A stretch of DNA of 64,000 nt, taken from contig NZ_QJPK01000005.1 of NCBI RefSeq assembly GCF_003259195.1, positions 1 to 64,000 of the forward strand. Reading direction: 5' to 3'. A program made the translations under genes and the position numbers. Source of the stretch: Paracoccus sediminilitoris. Lineage in GTDB: Bacteria; Pseudomonadota; Alphaproteobacteria; Rhodobacterales; Rhodobacteraceae. The notes under the pieces were generated by a model, which made no database searches, was not told where the DNA came from, and saw nothing but the letters and a program-made list of their open reading frames with translations. The stretch's first letter is position 1. Every line of letters begins with the position of its first letter. Shown here one piece after another: positions 19,016 through 28,527 of the stretch.

Positions 19016-20467
19016 ATGAGCACTGTCATCAGGAACGGCACCATCGTCACCGCAGATCTGACCTATAAGTCCGACGTCCTGATCGAGGGCGGCAAGATCA
19101 CCGCCATCGGCGAGGGGTTGATGGGCGACACGGTTCTGGACGCCACGGGATGCTATGTCATTCCAGGCGGCATCGACCCCCACACCCATCTGGAAATGCC
19201 CTTCATGGGCACCTATTCGGCCGATGATTTCGAAAGTGGCACCCGCGCGGCGCTGGCCGGCGGCACGACGATGGTGGTGGATTTCGCCCTGCCCTCGCCC
19301 GGCCAGGGCCTGCTGGATGCGCTGCAGATGTGGGACAACAAATCGGGCCGCGCGCATTGCGACTACAGCTATCACATGGCGGTGACGTGGTGGGGGGAAA
19401 AGGTCTTTGACGAAATGCAGGCGGTCGTCGATCGCGGGATAACCAGCTTCAAGCATTTCATGGCCTACAAGGGCGCCTTGATGGTGAATGACGACGAACT
19501 GTTCGCGTCCTTCCGCCGGGTCGGCGATCTGGGCGGTATCGCGATGGTCCATGCGGAAAATGGCGACGTGGTGGCCGAACTCTCGGCCCGCCTGCTGGCC
19601 GAAGGCAATACCGGCCCCGAGGCTCATGCCTATTCCCGCCCGCCCCAAGTCGAGGGCGAGGCCACCAACCGTGCCATCATGGTCGCCGACATGGCGGGCG
19701 TGCCGCTCTATGTGGTCCATGTCAGCTGCGAGGACAGCCACGAGGCCATCCGCCGCGCCCGCCAACAAGGCAAGCGCGTCTGGGGCGAACCGCTGATCCA
19801 GCACCTGACCCTGGACGAAAGCGAATATTTTAACGCCGATTGGGACCATGCCGCCCGCCGCGTCATGTCGCCCCCCTTCCGCAACAAGCAGCATCAGGAC
19901 AGCCTCTGGGCCGGTCTGCAATCGGGCAGCCTGTCGGTCGTGGCGACGGATCATTGCGCCTTCACCACCGAACAGAAGCGCTATGGCATCGACGATTTCA
20001 CCAAGATCCCGAACGGCACCGGCGGGCTTGAGGATCGGATGCCGATGCTGTGGACCCACGGTGTCGAAACCGGCCGCCTGACGCCCAATGAATTCGTGGC
20101 GGCGACATCCACCAACATCGCCAAGATCCTGGGGATGTATCCGCGCAAGGGGGCCGTGCTGGTCGGTGCCGATGCCGACCTGGTGGTCTGGGACCCCAAG
20201 GCCAGCAAGACGATCAGCGCCGGCAGCCAGCAATCAGCCATCGATTACAACGTCTTCGAAGGCCAACAGGTGACCGGCCTGCCCCGCTTCACGCTGACCC
20301 GCGGCGTCGTCGCCGTGACCGAGGGAAAGGTCGACAGCCGCGAGGGCCATGGCGAATTCGTCGCCCGCGAACCGCGCGGTCAGGTGAACCGCGCGCTGAG
20401 CGCTTGGAAGGAACTGACAGCCCCGCGCCCGATCGCGCGTGGCGGCATTCCGGCAAGCGGGGTCTGA
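19016..20467 (+). CDS. hydA: Dihydropyrimidinase (D-hydantoinase)
   Basis: Amidohydrolase of 483 residues that opens the ring of dihydrouracil or dihydrothymine. Binuclear zinc ligands are seen in DPHTHLEMPF (His 56 and 58), the carbamylated lysine in HFMAYKG (Lys 152), MVHAENGD, VVHVSCEDSH and ATDHCAF. It lies 27 bases after the beta-ureidopropionase gene in the same operon. Length and motifs match dihydropyrimidinases closely. GAAAGGGCTGGAGAG precedes the ATG. Confidence 0.94.
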   Translation: MSTVIRNGTIVTADLTYKSDVLIEGGKITAIGEGLMGDTVLDATGCYVIPGGIDPHTHLEMPFMGTYSADDFESGTRAALAGGTTMVVDFALPSPGQGLLDALQMWDNKSGRAHCDYSYHMAVTWWGEKVFDEMQAVVDRGITSFKHFMAYKGALMVNDDELFASFRRVGDLGGIAMVHAENGDVVAELSARLLAEGNTGPEAHAYSRPPQVEGEATNRAIMVADMAGVPLYVVHVSCEDSHEAIRRARQQGKRVWGEPLIQHLTLDESEYFNADWDHAARRVMSPPFRNKQHQDSLWAGLQSGSLSVVATDHCAFTTEQKRYGIDDFTKIPNGTGGLEDRMPMLWTHGVETGRLTPNEFVAATSTNIAKILGMYPRKGAVLVGADADLVVWDPKASKTISAGSQQSAIDYNVFEGQQVTGLPRFTLTRGVVAVTEGKVDSREGHGEFVAREPRGQVNRALSAWKELTAPRPIARGGIPASGV

Positions 20468-20470
20468 CGA

Positions 20471-21250
20471 TTGGACGACACTGTCATCAAGGCGCAGGGC
20501 GTCGGCCTGACCTTCCAGACGGCCGACGGCCCGATTCACGCGCTGAAGGATGTGGATCTGGACATCAATCGCGGCGAATTCGTCAGCTTCATCGGCCCTT
20601 CGGGCTGTGGCAAGACGACCTTTCTGCGCAGCATCGCCGCGCTGGAAACCGCCACTGCGGGGCAGATCAGCGTGAACGGCATGACGCCCGACCAGGCGCG
20701 CAAGGCACGGGCCTATGGCTATGTCTTCCAGGCGCCGGGGCTTTATCCGTGGCGCACGATCAGGGGCAATATCTCGCTGCCGCTGGAAATCATGGGGTTT
20801 TCCCGCGAAGAACGCGCCAAGCGCATCGCCCATGTCCTGGAACTGGTCGAACTGGACAATTTCGGCGGCAAATATCCCTGGCAGCTGTCGGGCGGCATGC
20901 AGCAGCGGGCCAGCATCGCCCGCGCGCTGGCCTTCGACGCCGATATCCTGCTGATGGACGAACCGTTCGGGGCGCTGGATGAGATCGTCCGCGACCGCCT
21001 GAACGAAGCGCTTCTGAACCTCTGGGCCAAGACCGAAAAGACCATCGGCTTCGTGACCCATTCCATCCCCGAGGCCGTCTATCTGTCCACCAAGATCGTC
21101 GTCATGTCGCCCCGTCCGGGCCGCATCACGCGGGTCATCCACAGCACCCTGCCCCGCAAACGTCCGCTGGACATCCGCGACACGCCGGAATTCATCGCGC
21201 TGGCGCACGAGGTCCGCGAGGGTCTGCGCGAAGGGCACAGCTATGACTAG
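20471..21250 (+). CDS. ABC importer ATPase (taurine/pyrimidine type)
   Basis: ATP-binding subunit of 259 residues. Walker A is GPSGCGKTT, the signature is LSGGMQQRASIARAL and Walker B is ILLMDEPFGALD, typical of SsuB/TauB-like importers of organic nitrogen and sulfur compounds. The likely start is TTG at 20471, three bases after the hydA stop; no ATG fits. It overlaps the next gene by eight bases. With two permeases and a THI5-like binding protein it forms the uptake system of the pyrimidine operon. Confidence 0.9.
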   Translation: MDDTVIKAQGVGLTFQTADGPIHALKDVDLDINRGEFVSFIGPSGCGKTTFLRSIAALETATAGQISVNGMTPDQARKARAYGYVFQAPGLYPWRTIRGNISLPLEIMGFSREERAKRIAHVLELVELDNFGGKYPWQLSGGMQQRASIARALAFDADILLMDEPFGALDEIVRDRLNEALLNLWAKTEKTIGFVTHSIPEAVYLSTKIVVMSPRPGRITRVIHSTLPRKRPLDIRDTPEFIALAHEVREGLREGHSYD

Positions 21251-22118
21251 GGTCTGGCGCGCAGGCGCGCCCATCCTGACGGTGCTGCTGGTCATCATCG
21301 CCATCTGGTATCTGGGCGCGGTGCGCATGAACGCGACATGGGAACGCGATCAGGCCGCCCGCGCGGGCGAGGAACTGACCACGTCGCAGATGATCACCCG
21401 CACCCTGACGCAAGACCGCCCCATCCTGCCTGCACCCCATCAGGTCGCGATGGGTCTTTATGACGGGATCGCGGGTCAGGCCATCACGTCGCGGCGCAGC
21501 CTGGTCTGGCACGCCTGGGTGACGCTGTCGGCCACGCTGGCGGGCTTTGCAATCGGGGCGGGCGCGGGCATCCTGCTGGCCGTGGGCATCGTCCACAGCC
21601 GCAGCATGGACCAGTCGGTCATGCCCTGGGCCGTGGCCAGCCAGACCGTGCCCATCCTGGCCATCGCACCGATGGTGATCGTGGTCTTTGCCAGCGCGGG
21701 CATTACGGGTCTGCTGCCCAAAGCGATCATCGCGGCCTGGCTTTCCTTCTTTCCGGTGCTGGTCGGCATGGTCAAGGGGCTGCGCACGCCTGACGCCATG
21801 CAGCTGGACCAGATGAAATCCTGGAGCGCCAGCGACAATCAGCAGTTCTGGCGGCTGCGCCTGCCTTCGTCCCTGCCCTATCTGTTCACCAGCCTGAAGG
21901 TCGCCATCGCGGCCGCCCTTGTCGGCACCATCGTGGGCGAATTGCCCGCAGGCGCCACGGCGGGACTGGGCGCGCGGCTGCTTTCAGGCAGCTATTACGG
22001 GCAGACGGTGCAGATCTGGTCGGCACTGTTCGCCGCGGCCCTGCTGGCGGCGGGACTGGTGGCCATCGTCGGCATCATCGAAAAGGCGACGCTGCGGCGC
22101 ATGGGGTTGGCACGATGA
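21243..22118 (+). CDS. ABC importer permease 1
   Basis: Membrane permease of 291 residues with about six hydrophobic segments and the BPD_transp_1 EAA-type loop (QMKSWSASDNQQFWRLRLPS). An N-terminal helix is followed by a longer periplasmic stretch than in permease 2. It overlaps the ATPase gene by eight bases and permease 2 by four, so the three are translationally coupled. Pyrimidine or a related ring compound as substrate is inferred from the operon. Confidence 0.88.
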   Translation: MTRVWRAGAPILTVLLVIIAIWYLGAVRMNATWERDQAARAGEELTTSQMITRTLTQDRPILPAPHQVAMGLYDGIAGQAITSRRSLVWHAWVTLSATLAGFAIGAGAGILLAVGIVHSRSMDQSVMPWAVASQTVPILAIAPMVIVVFASAGITGLLPKAIIAAWLSFFPVLVGMVKGLRTPDAMQLDQMKSWSASDNQQFWRLRLPSSLPYLFTSLKVAIAAALVGTIVGELPAGATAGLGARLLSGSYYGQTVQIWSALFAAALLAAGLVAIVGIIEKATLRRMGLAR

Positions 22119-22948
22119 ACGCATTGCCCATCATCGGTGTCTGGCTGGGCGGTTGGGCACTGAACATCTGGCTGGCCCGGTTCGACACACGCCTCAGCCG
22201 CATGGCGGTCGCTGTCGTCTTTGGTGCCACCCTGCTGATCCTGTGGGAAATGGCGGTCAGGATCTATGCCATCCCCGCCGTCATCCTGCCCGCACCCAGC
22301 CAGATCGCCACCAGCTTTGCAGCCAACCGCAGCATCCTGTGGACCGATTTCGTGCAGACCATCCTGCGCGGCGCGCTGACGGGCTGGCTGATCGGGGCGC
22401 TTGCGGCGATGCTGACCGCCATCGCCATCGACCGCAGCCCATTCCTGCAGCGCGGGCTGCTGCCCATCGGCAATTTTGTGGCCGCCCTGCCCATCGTCGG
22501 CATCGCGCCGATCCTGGTTATGTGGTTCGGTTTCGATTGGCAGTCCAAGGCGGCGGTGGTCGTGGTGATGGTCTTCTTCCCGATCCTGGTGAACATGGTT
22601 GCGGGGCTGAAGGCCACCGACGCGATGCAGCGCGACCTGATGGCCAGCTGGGCCGCGCCTTATGCGGCGTCCCTGTGGAAGCTGCGCCTGCCTGCCGCGA
22701 TGCCTTTCCTGTTCAACGGGCTGAAGATCACAACGACCCTTGCCCTCATCGGCGCCATCGTGGCCGAGTTCTTCGGCAGCCCGACGCGGGGCATGGGGTT
22801 CCGCATCTCGACCGCCGTGGGACGGCTGGATCTGCCGCTAGTCTGGGCAGAGATTGTCGTGGCGGCCATCGCGGGAACGCTGTTCTATGGACTTGTTGCG
22901 CTGATCGAAAAGAAGGTGACGTTCTGGCACCCGTCACAGCGCAAGTAA
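22115..22948 (+). CDS. ABC importer permease 2
   Basis: Permease of 277 residues with six predicted membrane helices and the EAA-type loop AGLKATDAMQRDLMASWAAP. It pairs with permease 1 to form the channel. The ATG overlaps the previous stop (ATGA). The C-terminal part (GSPTRGMGFRISTA) matches the NitT/TauT permease family. Confidence 0.88.
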   Translation: MNALPIIGVWLGGWALNIWLARFDTRLSRMAVAVVFGATLLILWEMAVRIYAIPAVILPAPSQIATSFAANRSILWTDFVQTILRGALTGWLIGALAAMLTAIAIDRSPFLQRGLLPIGNFVAALPIVGIAPILVMWFGFDWQSKAAVVVVMVFFPILVNMVAGLKATDAMQRDLMASWAAPYAASLWKLRLPAAMPFLFNGLKITTTLALIGAIVAEFFGSPTRGMGFRISTAVGRLDLPLVWAEIVVAAIAGTLFYGLVALIEKKVTFWHPSQRK

Positions 22949-22982
22949 CGGGGCACGCCCCACCAACAGGAGAGTTTGGGAT

Positions 22983-23966
22983 ATGAAACGACTGATGATC
23001 TCGGCCGCGGGACTGGCTCTGATGGCGGGGGCAGCCCATGCGGGCGATCTGACGCTGCAGCTGAAATGGGTCACGCAGGCCCAGTTCGCGGGCTATTACG
23101 TGGCGCAGGAAAAGGGCTTTTACGAAGAAGAGGGCCTGAACGTCACCATCAAGCCCGGCGGCCCCGATATTGCCCCCACGCAGGTGCTGGCAGGCGGTGG
23201 CGCGGATGTCGTCGTGGAATGGATGCCCGCCGCGCTGGCCGCCCGTGAAAAGGGCCTGCCGCTGGTCAATATCGCGCAGCCCTTCAAAGCATCGGGGATG
23301 ATGCTAACCTGCCTGAAGGAAAGCGGCATCAGCGATCCCAAGACCGATTTCGCGGGCAAGACGCTTGGCGTCTGGTTTGCGGGCAACGAATATCCCTTCC
23401 TGTCATGGATGAACACGCTTGGCCTGTCGACCGAAGGGGGCGAGGACGGCGTCACGGTCCTGAAGCAGGGCTTCAACGTCGATCCGCTGCTGCAAAAGCA
23501 GGCGGCCTGTATCAGCACCATGACCTACAACGAATATGGCCAGGTGCTGGATGCAGGGCTGACGCCCGAGGATCTGGTCACCTTCAAATACGAAGACCAA
23601 GGCGTCGCCACGCTGGAGGACGGCCTCTATGTGCTGGAAGAAACGCTGCAGGACGATGCCAAGGTCGAGGACCTGGCCAAGTTCGTGCGCGCCAGCATGA
23701 AGGGCTGGACCTATGCCGCCGAAAACCCCGAGGAAGCCGCCGAGATCGTCTTGGAAAACGACGAGACCGGCGCGCAGACGATCGAACACCAGACCCGCAT
23801 GATGTCCGAGATCGCCAAGCTGCTGGAAGGTTCGGACGGCACGCTGGACGAGGCCGATTACCAGCGCACGGTCGACATCCTGCTGTCGGGCGGGTCCGAC
23901 CCGGTGATCGCGCAGGCGCCCGAAGGCGCATGGGTTCCGACCGTCACGGACCGCGCCTTCCAGTAA
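22983..23966 (+). CDS. ABC substrate-binding protein, NMT1/THI5-like
   Basis: Periplasmic binding protein of 327 residues. The signal peptide ends AAHA|GDL near residue 21. The NMT1/THI5 pattern is clear: LTLQLKWVTQAQFAGYYVAQ and KGFYEEEGLNVTIKPGG. Proteins of this type bind pyrimidine precursors, formylaminopyrimidine or related ring compounds. As last gene of the pyd operon it probably binds uracil, thymine, dihydropyrimidine or hydantoin. The exact ligand cannot be read from sequence. Confidence 0.88.
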   Translation: MKRLMISAAGLALMAGAAHAGDLTLQLKWVTQAQFAGYYVAQEKGFYEEEGLNVTIKPGGPDIAPTQVLAGGGADVVVEWMPAALAAREKGLPLVNIAQPFKASGMMLTCLKESGISDPKTDFAGKTLGVWFAGNEYPFLSWMNTLGLSTEGGEDGVTVLKQGFNVDPLLQKQAACISTMTYNEYGQVLDAGLTPEDLVTFKYEDQGVATLEDGLYVLEETLQDDAKVEDLAKFVRASMKGWTYAAENPEEAAEIVLENDETGAQTIEHQTRMMSEIAKLLEGSDGTLDEADYQRTVDILLSGGSDPVIAQAPEGAWVPTVTDRAFQ

Positions 23967-23974
23967 CCACCGGC

Positions 23975-24000
23975 GCGGGGCCGATCCTTTCCGGCCCCGC
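23975..24000 (+). terminator. Hairpin at the end of the pyrimidine operon
   Basis: A perfect 9-bp stem, GCGGGGCCG/CGGCCCCGC with an eight-base loop, follows the last stop codon by eight bases. There is no T tract, so it is a weak intrinsic terminator or a 3' stabiliser. Confidence 0.5.
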
Positions 24001-24126
24001 CCAGCTGCCGCAGGATAATATGTCCTGTTATTGGCAAAAATCGTCTATTCCTGGCGCGCCCAATCCCGCCTTACATCCTTTGCAACTGGTCCCTGAGGAG
24101 ATGTGCCGGTCACATGGGAGGATATC

Positions 24127-25098
24127 ATGATCAATCGACGGCAGATCCCTGCCAGCGGTGCGGCTGCGGTCGCCCTGCCGGCCTGTATGCGCTAGGCCTG
24201 GGCACAATCCCAGCAGGTCGACCTGCAGCTCCGCCATTTCCTTGCGCCCCGAGCAGCTTACAAATTCAGGATACTGCAGCCTTGGGCCGACCACATCCAG
24301 GAACAACCCGGAGACCCAATCCGGATAGAACTGTATCCCGCCATGTCGCTTCACGGTGCGCACCCGCAGCTGTTCCGTTAGGTGGCCGATGGCGTCGTCG
24401 ACATCGTCTGGACAGTGAAAGGCAATATCCCCGGTCTTTTCCCGCAGGTCGAGATCTTAAAATTGCCGCCGATTTTTCCGATGTCCATTGTTGTTCCTAC
24501 ATGTGCATGCGGGTCAGGCGATCCGGATGGCGCAAAAGCTGGTCTGCGGCTCGCCAATACCAAGAGTCTGAAACTGCGCGTTCCCGGCCCCACCGAAAAT
24601 GCCGTGGTCGAGGCGATGGGCGCCACTGCGGTCACCATGCCCGTTCCCGACCTGCCGCAGGCGCTTGGGACCCGCGGCGTCAACCGTGCCCTGAGCTCGT
24701 AAGACATCATCCCGCCCCTGCGGCTGTTTGGATCGAGCCCATACCAAATCGAAGACCACGACCGGAACTGCTTTGGCACCACCAACTTCCAGATGTCTTT
24801 GAACAAGGTCCGGTGGGACGGCATTGGCCCCGAGCTGCAGCAGATCTTGACCGACAACAGCGGCGAGGACTGGCTGCGAGAGGTCGCCGAGATCCGGCGC
24901 GCCGCCGATGATGTCGGCATCCAGATGGCGGTGGACAACGGCAACGACCATGTCGTCCTGACCAAAGGTGAAATGGCCGCCTTCAATCAGGTTTTGGCCC
25001 CCGTGGTCGAAGACTGGGCCGCCGCGCAGTCGGGTTTTGACGCCGATGCCCTTGTCACCGCCACCCGTCAGGCGATCGCGAACCCGCCAGGGTTGAGC
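24127..25098 (+). pseudogene. Broken TRAP transporter binding protein (DctP type)
   Basis: One frame from the ATG at 24127 keeps recognisable DctP features: an export signal start MINRRQIPASGAAAVALPA, then LQPWADHIQ, RIELYPAMSLHGAHPQLFR, VADGVVDIVW, GLFPQVEI, TENAVVEAMGATAV, MPVPDLPQAL and EDWLREVAEI. In-frame stops lie near 24193 (TAG), 24379 (TAG) and 24700 (TAA), and part of the middle domain appears missing around 24480-24530. After the last DctP-like residues the frame runs on into the next gene without a stop. In an intact form it would capture an organic acid in the periplasm. Confidence 0.8.
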
Positions 25099-25619
25099 AT
25101 GGTGGAAGAAGGCAGCGTTCCCCCCCGCGGGTGGATCTTGCGGATCATCCGCGGATGGGCGCTGTTGGGCGGGGTCCTGACCATGGGGCTGGCGCTGATG
25201 ACGTCGGGCAGCGCGGTGTCGAACCTGCTGATCGGCAGGCTTTTTGCGGCAAAATACCAATTGGTCAAGCATGTCATCGCCATCGCGATCTTCATGTTCC
25301 TGCCCTATTGCCAGATCACCGGCGCGAACGTGTATGTCGACATCTTCACCGAACGGATGGGCCGCCGACAGAAGGCCGCGATGGCGGTTCTGTTTTCGGT
25401 TTTGGGGCTGGCCTTCGCGGTTCTGATGCTGGTGCTGATGGCGCGCTGCAAAGCTATCTGAAATACTTCAAGGTCACGCCCGTCCTGAACCTGCCCGTGT
25501 GGACGGCCTTTCCGCCGATGCTTCTGTCGCTGGCGCTGCTGGCTCTGGCGGCCCTCGCGACACTGATGGCGCAGGTGCGCGCCGTCAGATCGCCCCATGA
25601 TGACGGGACCAGCGCATGA
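25099..25619 (+). pseudogene. Broken TRAP small permease (DctQ type)
   Basis: From ATG 25099 (MVEEGSVPPRGWILRIIRG) the sequence encodes four hydrophobic segments with the DctQ pattern KHVIAIAIFMFLPYCQITGANV. Near 25446-25452 the frame breaks: it ends at a TGA after ARCKAI, while a neighbouring frame resumes with QSYLKYFKVTPVLNLPVWTA and runs to 25619. A small deletion in a GC run explains this. The end overlaps the dctM start by four bases, as in a working operon. Confidence 0.78.
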
Positions 25620-26835
25620 TCGACAACTTCCTGATCGGCTTTGCGGGCATCTGCCTGCAATCGGGACCGGCCAACATCCTGAATCAGCCGCGGGATCTGG
25701 ACTACGCGCAGTTTTCCAATTACGACGTGTCGGTGCTGCCGATGTTCATCCTCATGGGTTGGCTGGCGGCACGGTACGGGTTGTCCGCCGATATCTTCCG
25801 GTGCGCGAACGCGTGGCCGGGCCGATTTCAGGGCGGCGTCGCCGCCTGCGCGGGCTTCGGGGCGGTCTGCGGGTCATCGACCGCCACGGCATCGACCATG
25901 GGTCAAGTCGCCATCCCTGAACTGTGCAAAGACCGCTATAGCGGCGCGCTGGCGACCGGCTGCATCGCGGCGGGGGCACGCTTGGCATCCTGATTCCGCC
26001 CTCGGTCGTGCTGAGCGTCTATGCCATCATCGTCGAGATCAACATCATCACCATGTTCGCCGCCGCCCTGAGCCCCCGGATCATGGCGACGCTGATGTTC
26101 ATCGCGGTGATCTTGCTCTATGTGCGGTTGGTGCCGGGTTCGGGCCCCAAGGCGCAGCCCGTCGGCCGGCATGATCTGATCGGGGCGACCGTGGCCATGC
26201 TGCCGGTCGTCGTGATCTTCGGCGTGGTCATCGGCGGCATCTACAGCCCGACCGCAGCGGCGGCGATCAGCGTGGTGATGGTGGTGGCCTATGTCGTGGC
26301 ACACCACAGGCTGGGCCTTCAGGACATGGTCGAGGCCATGCTGGAAACGGCGCACAACAGCGGCATGATCTTGCTGGTCGTCTTCGGGGCGGAACTGCTC
26401 AAGATCTGCATGTCGCGCGCAGGCGTCCCGCAGGCAGCGGCCGACCTGCTGGAGAACAGCGGGCTGGCGCTGATGACGATCATGGTGCTGATCATCGTGA
26501 CCTTCTTGGTGCTGGGCTGCCTGATGGGCAGCCTGTCGATGGTGATCCTGGCAATCCCCTTTTGCTGGCCGGTCGTCGCGGGGCTGGATTACGGCCTGAC
26601 ACCGGACGAAACCAAGCTGTGGTTCGGCATCACCATTCTGGTGGTGGTGGAACTGGGCCTGATCATGCCGCCAGTCGGGCTGAACGTCTTCATCATCAAT
26701 TCCGTCGCCCGCGATGTACCCATGCGCGTAACCTTTCTCGGCGTGATGCCGTTCTTTGCCTCGGAAATCATGCGCATCACCCTGCTAGTGCCGTTTCCGG
26801 CCATCGCGCTGTTCCTGCCCCGTATCCTGCAATGA
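25616..26835 (+). pseudogene. Broken TRAP large permease (DctM type)
   Basis: The N-terminal part (MIDNFLIGFAGICL) jumps directly to QSGPANILNQP, so roughly 40 codons of the first helices seem deleted by comparison with the family. TATASTMGQVAIPELC, a family hallmark, follows. Near 25975 one G appears lost from a G run: CIAAG continues as ARLAS-stop, whereas the next frame reads GILIPPSVVLSVYAI and stays open to 26835 with at least seven hydrophobic segments. An open frame of 275 residues could still be translated from an internal start but would lack the N-terminal half. Confidence 0.8.
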
Positions 26836-26859
26836 GGCCACTATGTCTGACCCCTGACC

Positions 26860-28523
26860 ATGACCGCCGGCGGCGCGCTGCTGGCTCAGCTGAAACGCAT
26901 CGGCGTCGATTATGTCTTCGCCAATTCGGGCACCGACTTTCCGCCCATCATCGAGGGCCTGGCCGAGGCCGCCGCCAACGATATCGACCTGCTCCAGGGC
27001 ATCGTCATTCCAATGAAGGCGCCGCGATGGCCATTGCGCATGGCTATTACCTCCACGGGGCGATCGCAGGCGGTGATGGCCACACCAATGTAGGGCTGGC
27101 CAACTGCGCCATCGGGGCGATCAACGCGGCGGTCGAACATATCCCAATGCTGCTGTTTTCCGGCCGCACCCCCACGACGGAACGCGACCTGTTCCGGGCG
27201 TGGACCGTGCCCATCGGTTGGGGCCAGGAAATACGCGACCAGACCGCCCTGGTCCGCGAGGCCGTCAAATGGGACTATGAACTACGCTTTCCCGAACAGG
27301 TGGCCGAGGTCGTCGACAGGGCCGGGGCCTTTACCAATTCCGCGCCGCGCGGCCCGGTCTATGTCAGCCTGCCGCGAGAGGTTCTGTGCCAGGCCGCCCC
27401 GTCCGATGGGCTGGACCAGCCACCCCTGATGCAACCCACCCGCGCCCATACCAGCGCGGACCAAATCGAACAGGCGGCGCAAATCCTGGCCTCGGCTCGA
27501 AGTCCGGTCATCTTTGCCCAACACGGCGCGGGCAGCGCCGAGGCTTTTGCCGCCCTGTCGGAACTGACGCAGGATTGGAGCATTCCGGTCTGCCAATACT
27601 GGGCCTTGGGCCTGGCGATCCCGACCGATCGCCCGATGGCGGCCGGTCCCGACCCCGCGCCCCTGCTGGAACAGGCCGACGCCATCCTTGTGCTGGACGC
27701 GCTGGCCCCTTGGTCGCCTGACAACCACAGACCGGACGCCGCCTGCCGGATCATCCAGATGGGGCCGGACCCGCTGTCGACGCGTATCCCCGTACGCAAT
27801 TTCCAATCCGACCTGTTGATCGCCTGCGATACCACCGACGGCATCCTTGCGCTGAAGCGTGCGATAGATGCGCATCGGCCTGCGGATGTTGCGGACCGGG
27901 CCAGACGAGTGGTCGATGTCAATGCCCGCGACCGCATGCAGGTGCTGGATCGCGCCGGGACGGGGGGCGAAGGCGCGATGAACAAGGATTGGGTCAGCCT
28001 GTGCCTGTCGTGGGCCATCCAAGGGCGGGACGCGTCGGTGCTGCCCGAACTGGGCTGCCCGATGGCGCCGATGACGCTGGACCATCACCGGGCCTGGTAT
28101 CAGGAAACCCATGCCGGCGGGCTGGGCTGGTCCTTTCCCGCCGCATTGGGCATGTAGCTGGCCGACCGGGACCGGCTGATCGTGGCGACGATGGGGGACC
28201 GGTCATGCATGTTCGCCAATCCCGTGGCCTGTCACCAGATCGCCGAGGCCTTGTCGCTGCCCTTGCTGGTGGTGATCGCGAACAACCCCGAATGGGGGCT
28301 GTGCGGCAATCGGTGCTGGGCCTCTATCCCGATGGCCCCGCCGTGCGCACCAACGCCATGCCGCTGACGCAGCTGTCGCCCGCGCTCGACTTTACGCTGG
28401 TGGCACAGGCCAGCCGGGCCTGGGCACGCAGCATCTCGGACGGCCGCCCAGCAAGATGCATTAGACCATATCCGCACGTCCCGCAGCCTTGCGCTGCCGG
28501 ATGTGCGGGTGCGGCCCGCCTGA
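26860..28523 (+). pseudogene. Broken thiamine-diphosphate enzyme (2-oxoacid decarboxylase/acetolactate synthase type)
   Basis: Starts MTAGGALLAQLKRIGVDYVF. Within about 27005-27085 the family pattern alternates between two frames: IVIP, then NEGAAMAIAHGYYL, then TGRSQAVM, then HTNVGLANCAIGAINA, implying three small indels. The long middle is intact. A TAG lies at 28155 just before the ThDP-binding part (ATMGDRSCMFANP, which should read GDGS). Further frame changes occur near 28305 (EWG to AVRQSVLG) and 28440. The original stop is the TGA at 28521. If intact it would probably decarboxylate a 2-oxo acid to an aldehyde. Confidence 0.82.
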
Positions 28524-28527
28524 CCGG

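Noticed and set aside
18434..20233. Open frame of about 600 codons antisense to the pyrimidine genes
   Set aside because: Both sense genes show catalytic motifs; the antisense frame has none.
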